Source of the DNA: Baffinella frigidus
Lineage: Eukaryota > Cryptophyceae > Cryptomonadales > Baffinellaceae
DNA: 11,127 bases
Reading direction: 5' to 3'
NCBI GenBank assembly: GCA_026770585.1
Contig: MU646362.1
Span: forward strand, 55,869-66,995
Shown in pieces: positions 7,322-11,127 of this stretch. Every line of letters starts with the position of its first letter. Position 1 is the first letter of the stretch. The notes beneath the pieces were generated by a model, which saw only the letters and a program-made list of their open reading frames with translations, did not search any database and was not told the DNA's origin. The position numbers were made by a program, and so were the translations under genes.

Positions 7322-7442
7322 AGGTCCTTTAGGTTCTTCGAGCTCCCAACATAGGCGGACACCGGAACTTATTCTGCCGAAAGGCCATGCTTCCTTTCGG
7401 ATCACATCAAGCCCCCCTGTACAGAGGATCACGGCAGAAACC
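7322..7442 (+). repeat. dispersed repeat family R, copy 3
   Basis: Nearly identical to copy 5 (7594-7714), including AGCTCCCAACATAGGCGGAC and CCCCCCTGTACAGAGGATC. The two lie 272 bp apart with copy 4 between them. Confidence 0.9.
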
Positions 7443-7447
7443 GGCTT

Positions 7448-7585
7448 AGGTCCTTTAGATTTTAAATGCTCCCAATATAGCCCAACGACACGCCCTTCCG
7501 TAGAAAGGACTGCAGAGAAAGCATTTTTGCTTTCGGATCGCGTTTAGCTCTCCAGTGCAGAGGCTCGTGAAGAGGGGATACAGGG
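7448..7585 (+). repeat. dispersed repeat family R, copy 4
   Basis: A second subtype of the family. It keeps the order GGTCCTTTAG, GCTCCCAA-ATA, GAAAGGA, CTTTCGGATC and GTGCAGAGG, but with different fill. Its closest relative is the inverted copy at 3402-3540, on the other side of the telomere-like array. Confidence 0.9.
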
Positions 7586-7593
7586 AGGCCTTT

Positions 7594-7714
7594 AGGTCCT
7601 TTAGGTTCTTCGAGCTCCCAACATAGGCGGACACCGGAACTGGTTCTGTAGAAAGGCCATGCTTCCTTTCGGATCACACCAAGCCCCCCTGTACAGAGGA
7701 TCGCGGCAGAACCC
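7594..7714 (+). repeat. dispersed repeat family R, copy 5
   Basis: Near-twin of copy 3. It is followed by an A-run whose AAAAAAGGAC (7716-7725) pairs with GTCCTTTTTT (7746-7755). The gene start at 7818 lies about 100 bp downstream, so this copy is in its promoter or leader region. Confidence 0.9.
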
Positions 7715-7817
7715 AAAAAAAGGACCCCAACACCGGATTTTGTCTGTCCTTTTTTGTCAAAAAAGAAAAAAGGCGAGCGCGCACTGGGGATCCACAAGGT
7801 CCCCGAGCACTCTCACT

Positions 7818-10800
7818 ATGCCGAGCGCGCCCGCGCCCTGCCGCATTGCCTTATTTCTCGCCGGGTGCGCCATCCTTGCGGCGCCCCAGCAGTCTCTCGG
7901 CGCGCTCCTACCGATTTTCTCATCGCAGCAGGGCGTGTGGATGAAAGCACCTCGCTCTGCCTTCGAGCGAGGTTCTTCAATTTCCCAGACATACCTGAGG
8001 AGGCCCGCGCTTCTGCGGTGCCGTGGTGGAAACGAGGATGATCCTGTCCGCCCCGGGGAGTTTGTGATCGGGGAGAAGGGGGAAGAGGACGACGGATTTG
8101 AAGAGGAGTTCGAGGGGCGCGAGTATGAGGAAATCAAGGTCATACCCGCTCGAACGAGCATCGCGAGTCCCCGTTCCCTGGCTGAGCATTCCCAGCTTGT
8201 TGGCGATCCATCAGCCCCCCACCGTCCCTGTGTCCCCCCTCGGGACAGTTCCTCCACCCGAACGCGACGCGACGCGCGCTGATGAAAACCTCTGCGCTTG
8301 TCCGAGCCGCCACCGGCCCCCACCAACGAACCTCACCATTGTTTGGGACACGCCAATCTGCACCACAACCCGAACTGATCCGCCCCCCTCCCCCAAGTCG
8401 TGTCGTGGGGGCTGGTTCATGAAGTTTATTAAACCCCGCCCCCCCTCCACCAGCCCTCAGAAGAGAACCAAACCCAAATCTCCTCGTGTAGCAAAATTCA
8501 CCAGAGGTACACGTCAGAAGTGTACCCCTGTGGGTAATTGCCCACCGGTCTCAAAATCACGATTTGGTTCTCTTCTGAGGGCTGGTGGCTGATGGCAGGT
8601 GAAACCACGCGTGAACCCCGCGAAGCCGCCAGACGAGCGCCCCGCGCGCATGTGGGACTGTCTTGTGACGTCAGACTGGACCGCCGCGAGCGAGATCAAC
8701 GCCCATTCGCACCCGCACGCTCTCGAGGGGTCCTAACCTAATCCGGGAACAAGTATTTTTCTTTTAAAAGCTGGCAATGAAAATTACTACACAACGGGTC
8801 ACGTCCGAAGCAATTATGTAGTAAATTTCGTGCAGATTTTTTAAAAGAAAAATACTTGTTCCCGGATGAAACCCGTAACCCTTAAATCCCTGTGTTGGTA
8901 GGCTCATACACCATTCACAAATACATCATAGGTGACCCCTAACCCCTGACCCCCAACCCGCACCCCTAACCCCTGACCCCTAACCACTAACCCTTAACCC
9001 CTGACCACTAACCCCTGACCCTTAACCCCTGCCCCCGAACCCCAGACCCCCCAACCGCACCTTTTGCCCCTGACCCCTAACCCCTGACCCCTGACCTCCA
9101 ACCCGCACCCTTTACCCCCAACCCCCAACAACTAATCCCTAAGCCCTCGAGGGGTCTGTTACACTACCCCGCACCACCACTCCTCTCCGCTCTCCCTCTC
9201 ACCCTCGCACCCGCTCTCCCTCTCACACTCGCCGCCAGTGCTGCCCCTATCGACTAAACTGGCAGGGTTTGTACCAGGGCGATGAATGAACCGCGTGGAG
9301 TTAGTACCAGGAAAAGAAGCAAACAGGCAAGAGGGCACTTGCAAGTGCCCCCCCGCACCTTTTATTTTTTCTCGAGACTGGCGATGAGTGATTGAGGGGT
9401 CTGTTACAGCCCTCCGCTCCGCTCCACCACTCTTTCCTGATTGATATATAAGGCCTTAGAGACACGTAGTGCGAGCCCTCCCTGGACGCCTTGAATTTAT
9501 GGTCCGACGTCATACGTTCAATAAAAGTCTCTTCTCTCTCTCTCTTGCCTGATTTCAGCTTTTCCTGGTACGACATCAGCGTTTCCTGGTACGACATCTG
9601 AATGGGGCAGAGTTCTCTGCCCGGTTCAGATACCGCTCTGGTATCTGAACCGCCAGGTTAGTCGATCCGGTGTACTTGCGAAGAACCTGCCACCTTAGTA
9701 CAGCCGGCAAGCACTCAGACGCACGCCAAAATGACGCCTGGTAGGGTTTGAACCTTCAAGGTACAAGACGCAAAACCTCTCTCTGTCTCTCTGTCTCTCT
9801 TTCTGTCTGCCTGTCTGTCTCTCTCTCTCTCTGTCTCTCTGTCTCTCTCTCTCTGTCTCTCTCTCTCTGTCTCTCTGTCCCTCTGTCTCTCTCTGTCTCT
9901 CTCTGTCGAAAGACGCGGGACTTTCGGATGCGTCGCGCGTAGCCAACCACACTAATCCGGGAACATCATTTACTTGAATGAAAATGGGCAACGAAATTTT
10001 CTACACAGAAGGCTCCTACTAGTAAAAGCAAAGCGAATGTGTGGTAAATTACGTCGCGCAGTTTCATTTAATTAAACCATGTTCCCGGATGACCCCCCCC
10101 CACCCAGAAGCTGAACACGCACCTCAAAACCCTCCGCCCCGGAGCGTGGGGCGGAGGGTGGCGCGGAGGGCAGTGGGGCGGGGCGGGGCTCAAGGAGGGG
10201 CGGAGGGCAGGGGGGGGCAGCGGGGCGCGAGGGGCGGCGGGGCGCGGGGCGGGGGCTGCGGGGACCTCCGCTCCATTTCGGGGACCTCCGCTGCGGGGCA
10301 GATGGCGGAACGCGCATCACTCAACACCGACCTCTCAACACAAGCCGCAAACCTTCAACCCTGCACCCTACACTCTAAACCCTACACTTTAAACCCCAAC
10401 CCTAAATTTGAATACACCAGGTAGGTGACGCTGCGGCTAAAGAAAACGATTCCCTATTTGTTTATAGGAGTGGGACGAAGGTTAATTAGGGCACTAAGTA
10501 AATTTGATTAGGGCCAGAATCCGGTTTGATAGGCCATTTTCTTTCAAATTAAACATGTCCCCGGATGAAAACCAGGTATGGGACGCTGCGGCTAGGGGCG
10601 TACGGGGTCGAAATCCAGCTCAACCCCGAAACGCAAATCGCTCAACACAACCCGTTCTCAACACACGACGGGCGCGCCTTTTGAGATTTGACCACCAATG
10701 TGACCATCAATTTGACCATCAATTTGACCATCAACTTAACTCACACCGCACCCCCTCTCCACAAACCGAAACCTCATCAGGTACGTGACGATGGAGTTAG

Positions 10801-11025
10801 GGCGTCCCCCCTTGAACCTCAACCCTAAACCTCAATCAACTTTTTTTGAGGTTTGACCATCACTTTGACCATCAATTTGACCATCAACTTTCCAAGCCCT
10901 CAAATCGTGACCTCGTCAGGTATGTGACGCTGCGGCTAGGAGCGTACGGGGTCGAGATACAGCTTCCACGCGACTCGAGAGGGCAGTTCCTCTTTTCTAC
11001 TGGCCACGACTCTCCTGTCTACCAG
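7818..11025 (+). CDS. unrecognised protein with signal peptide, possibly plastid-targeted (four exons, 3' partial)
   Basis: Proposed exons: 7818-8138, 8599-8729, 9657-9740 and 10920-11025, which join in frame for 214 codons. Residues 9-29 (IALFLAGCAILAA core) form a signal-peptide-like hydrophobic segment after ATG 7818. Residues 30-71 are Ser/Arg/Lys-rich, as in a bipartite plastid presequence. Residues 72-105 are strongly acidic (EKGEEDDGFEEEFEG). The downstream exons encode PPDERPARMWDCLVTSDW, then VDPVYLRRTCHLSTAGKHSD, then YVTLRLGAYGVEIQLPRDSR and FLFSTGHDSPVYQ. These have the composition of a folded domain that I do not recognise. Phases agree at every junction (0, 2, 2, 0) and each 3' splice site is CAG followed by GT. 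Exon 4 is further supported by an upstream duplicate whose differences are mostly synonymous. The next donor at 11026 (GTCTTC) is weak. The alternative end for exon 2 is the in-frame TAA at 8734. Confidence 0.5.
8139..8598 (+). other. intron 1 of the + strand gene
   Basis: GTCATACC follows AAG at the 5' end. The 3' end is GGCAG followed by GTGAAACC. The first eight bases of the intron and of the next exon agree at 6 of 8, weakly resembling a target-site duplication. The intron is GC-rich upstream and contains a hairpin element at 8447-8588 that ends 10 bp before the 3' splice site. The upstream part keeps an open frame to 8282, so a longer exon 1 cannot be excluded. Confidence 0.45.
8447..8588. 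mobile_element. MITE-like hairpin with 26 bp perfect terminal inverted repeats
   Basis: CCACCAGCCCTCAGAAGAGA and the six bases after it (8447-8472) are repeated exactly in reverse complement at 8563-8588. An inner hairpin, GGTACAC (8506-8512) with GTGTACC (8520-8526), sits near the middle. No clear target-site duplication is seen. Perfect arms suggest a recent insertion compared with the other elements here. Confidence 0.85.
8739..8869. mobile_element. foldback family F, member 1
   Basis: Perfect 29 bp inverted repeats at 8741-8769 and 8839-8867, beginning ATCCGGGAACAAGTATTTTT. The interior also pairs (TACTACA with TGTAGTA). T-A precedes the left end and G-A follows the right end, as in member 2, so the element may begin T-N-ATCC on both strands. 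No coding capacity. Confidence 0.85.
8935..9145 (+). repeat. C-rich telomere-like tract (CCCCTAA/CCCCTGA)
   Basis: Seven-base words CCCCTAA, CCCCTGA and CCCTTAA with several interruptions such as CAACCCGCACC. It differs from the main array by its CCCC words, so it is an independently evolved tract. The C-rich strand is in the sense orientation of the surrounding gene model. Confidence 0.85.
9149..9408 (+). repeat. direct repeat GAGGGGTCTGTTACA, two copies
   Basis: Exact 15 bp copies at 9149-9163 and 9394-9408, each followed by similar C-rich DNA ending in CACCACTC. A shorter match (GAGGGGTC, 8725-8732) is the end of proposed exon 2. Each copy contains the GT used as the proposed 5' splice site. 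Confidence 0.75.
9249..9666. repeat. large imperfect inverted repeat ending at exon 3
   Basis: ATCGACTAA (9249-9257) pairs with TTAGTCGAT (9658-9666), and similarity continues inward (TGGC-GG, ACCAG-GCG, GAACC). GTACCAGGAAAAG (9304-9316) pairs exactly with 9559-9571. The right arm overlaps the first bases of proposed exon 3. Inside are a TATATAA (9445-9451) and an AATAAA (9520-9525), so part of it could be a small retroelement-like terminal repeat. Confidence 0.55.
9605..9652. repeat. two adjacent perfect hairpins
   Basis: GGGCAGAG (9605-9612) with CTCTGCCC (9615-9622) across a two-base loop. Then a 13 bp stem, 9622-9634 (CGGTTCAGATACC) with 9640-9652, across GCTCT. They end four bases before the proposed exon 3. 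If transcribed, the second stem would place the 3' splice site just beyond its base. Confidence 0.85.
9776..9906. repeat. (CT)n/(CTGT)n microsatellite
   Basis: Pyrimidine-only dinucleotide tract with frequent CTGT words. It would give a long polypyrimidine run in the + strand transcript. Confidence 0.95.
9953..10092. mobile_element. foldback family F, member 2
   Basis: Ends ATCCGGGAACAT (9955) and ATGTTCCCGGAT (to 10090) are complementary, with about 25 of 29 terminal bases pairing. The interior shares CTACACA and GGTAAATT with member 1. T-A and G-A flank it as in member 1. It is more diverged between arms than member 1, so probably older. Confidence 0.8.
10130..10300 (+). repeat. G-rich block with quadruplex-like spacing
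   Basis: Dense runs of three to eight G separated by one to six bases over about 130 bp, then two copies of GGGGACCTCCGCT 20 bp apart (10260 and 10280). The run spacing would allow G-quadruplex formation in the + strand. Confidence 0.75.
10345..10405 (+). repeat. short telomere-like tract before a CAG
   Basis: About eight CCCTAAA-type words (CCCTGCA, CCCTACA, CTCTAAA), ending near 10405 and followed within 15 bp by ACACCAG then GTAGGTGACG. The ending resembles the CCCTACACCAG and CCCTAAACCAG 3' ends of the two telomere-repeat introns in the DPF gene. Confidence 0.7.
10519..10566. mobile_element. deleted relic of foldback family F
   Basis: 48 bp beginning ATCCGG and ending CATGTCCCCGGAT, followed by G-A. 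The right end matches member 2 (AATTAAAC-ATG-CCCGGATGA), while the left end and interior are mostly lost. Confidence 0.55.
10687..10887. repeat. 12 bp tandem repeat TTTGACCATCAA in two blocks
   Basis: Four units at 10687-10734 and three at 10852-10887, each block shortly before a CAG and a D copy. The shared blocks show that the intervals D2-D3 and D3-D4 are related, so the D repeats arose at least partly by duplication of whole units. Confidence 0.9.
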
Positions 11026-11035
11026 GTCTTCTTCT

Positions 11036-11127
11036 GCCTGCCTCTCTCTTTCTCTCTCTCTCTCTTTCTTTCTCTCTCTCTCTTTCTCTTTCTCTCTCTC
11101 TCTCTCCCCCCCCCCCTTCTCTCTCTC
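11036..11127. repeat. (CT)n microsatellite at the window edge
   Basis: Pyrimidine-only tract directly after the proposed exon 4, mirroring the purine tract at the left edge of the window. Such tracts commonly break assemblies, so both window ends may be contig ends. Confidence 0.95.

Larger units (their letters stand above)
8730..9656 (+). other. intron 2 of the + strand gene, composite
   Basis: It runs from GTCCTAAC after GAGGG to CCAG before GTTAGTCG. It contains a foldback element (8739-8869), a C-rich telomere-like tract (8935-9145), two further copies of the exon-end motif GAGGGGTC (9149, 9394) and a large imperfect inverted repeat (9249-9666). The 11 bp CTCGAGGGGTC at 8722-8732 recurs exactly at 9146-9156, as if the 413 bp between were one insertion. 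Confidence 0.45.
9741..10919 (+). other. intron 3 of the + strand gene, composite with repeated acceptor sites
   Basis: It runs from GTAGGG after GCCTG to the last CAG before GTATGTGACG. It contains a (CT)n tract, a foldback element, a G-rich block, a short telomere-like tract and three earlier copies of the exon 4 start, each directly after CAG. Any of the four could act as the 3' splice site. Only the last opens a frame that continues through exon 4 as proposed. Confidence 0.45.
10421..10964 (+). repeat. exon-4-head repeats D1-D4
   Basis: Four copies of a segment beginning GTA-GTGACGCTGCGGCTA lie at 10421-10439, 10576-10620, 10781-10805 and 10920-10964. All directly follow CAG. D2 and D4 match at 41 of 45 positions; of the four differences, three are synonymous in the proposed frame. 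D1 has an in-frame TAG. The spacings (155, 205, 139 bp) differ because the intervening sequences differ. Confidence 0.8.

Noticed and set aside
7290-7797. Frames shared between R repeat copies
   Set aside because: Open frames differ among copies and contain no recognisable domain, so they reflect repeat similarity, not conserved coding.
9301-9597. Minus-strand 98-codon frame beginning MSYQETL
   Set aside because: It runs through an inverted repeat, a CT tract and the proposed LTR-like unit. Its start is the duplicated TGGTACGACAT phrase.
9725-9775. tRNA gene on the minus strand (GGTTCAAACCC near 9750)
   Set aside because: A T-arm-like motif is present, but there is no matching D arm, anticodon arm or acceptor stem. 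A microsatellite lies where they should be.
10421-10964. CRISPR-like array from regularly spaced D repeats
   Set aside because: Copies differ in length and sequence, spacers are uneven (about 110-190 bp), and all other evidence is eukaryotic.

Overview
The window reads as nuclear DNA of a eukaryotic microalga. No bacterial gene organisation is visible. Candidate genes are broken by GT-AG introns, long (GA)n, (GT)n and (CT)n tracts are present, several foldback or MITE-like elements occur, and much of the window is plant-type telomere-like repeat (TTTAGGG / CCCTAAA). One predicted protein starts with a signal peptide followed by a basic, Ser/Arg-rich segment, which would suit an alga with a complex plastid. 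Telomere type plus possible complex plastid would fit a chromerid, dinoflagellate or cryptophyte. This placement is inference; nothing here identifies the species.

Layout: 1-265 holds a dinucleotide microsatellite and what looks like the last exon of a + strand gene. 266-900 carries two copies of a ~155 bp foldback element flanked by TA, then a compound inverted repeat. 990-1410 has two further inverted-repeat pairs. 1485-3106 is a minus-strand gene for a DPF-motif-rich, probably endocytic, disordered protein. Its introns consist of degenerate telomeric repeat, and one insert is bounded by a perfect 8 bp direct duplication. 3107-4020 is mostly non-coding and includes one copy of a dispersed ~120-140 bp repeat (family R). 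4020-6228 is a 2.2 kb degenerate CCCTAAA array with a unique island, a small orientation flip and a 300 bp spaced internal duplication. 6229-7800 is non-coding, with four more R copies, a 9 bp minisatellite and a MITE-like hairpin. 7818-11025 is a four-exon + strand gene model, running off the right end, for an unrecognised secreted or plastid-targeted protein. Its introns are filled with foldback elements, telomere-like tracts, a (CT)n tract and repeated copies of exon edges. 11036-11127 is a (CT)n tract.

The most interesting signal is how introns appear to be built. Telomere-like tracts sit as introns with target-site-duplication-like flanks that supply the 5' splice site, which resembles introner-element biology. 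The sense RNA always carries the C-rich strand. In the + strand gene, the beginning of exon 4 is repeated three times upstream inside intron 3, each copy directly after a CAG, so it looks like a tandem array of intron-like units. All exon boundaries were read by eye from frame and splice-site consistency and need transcript support.
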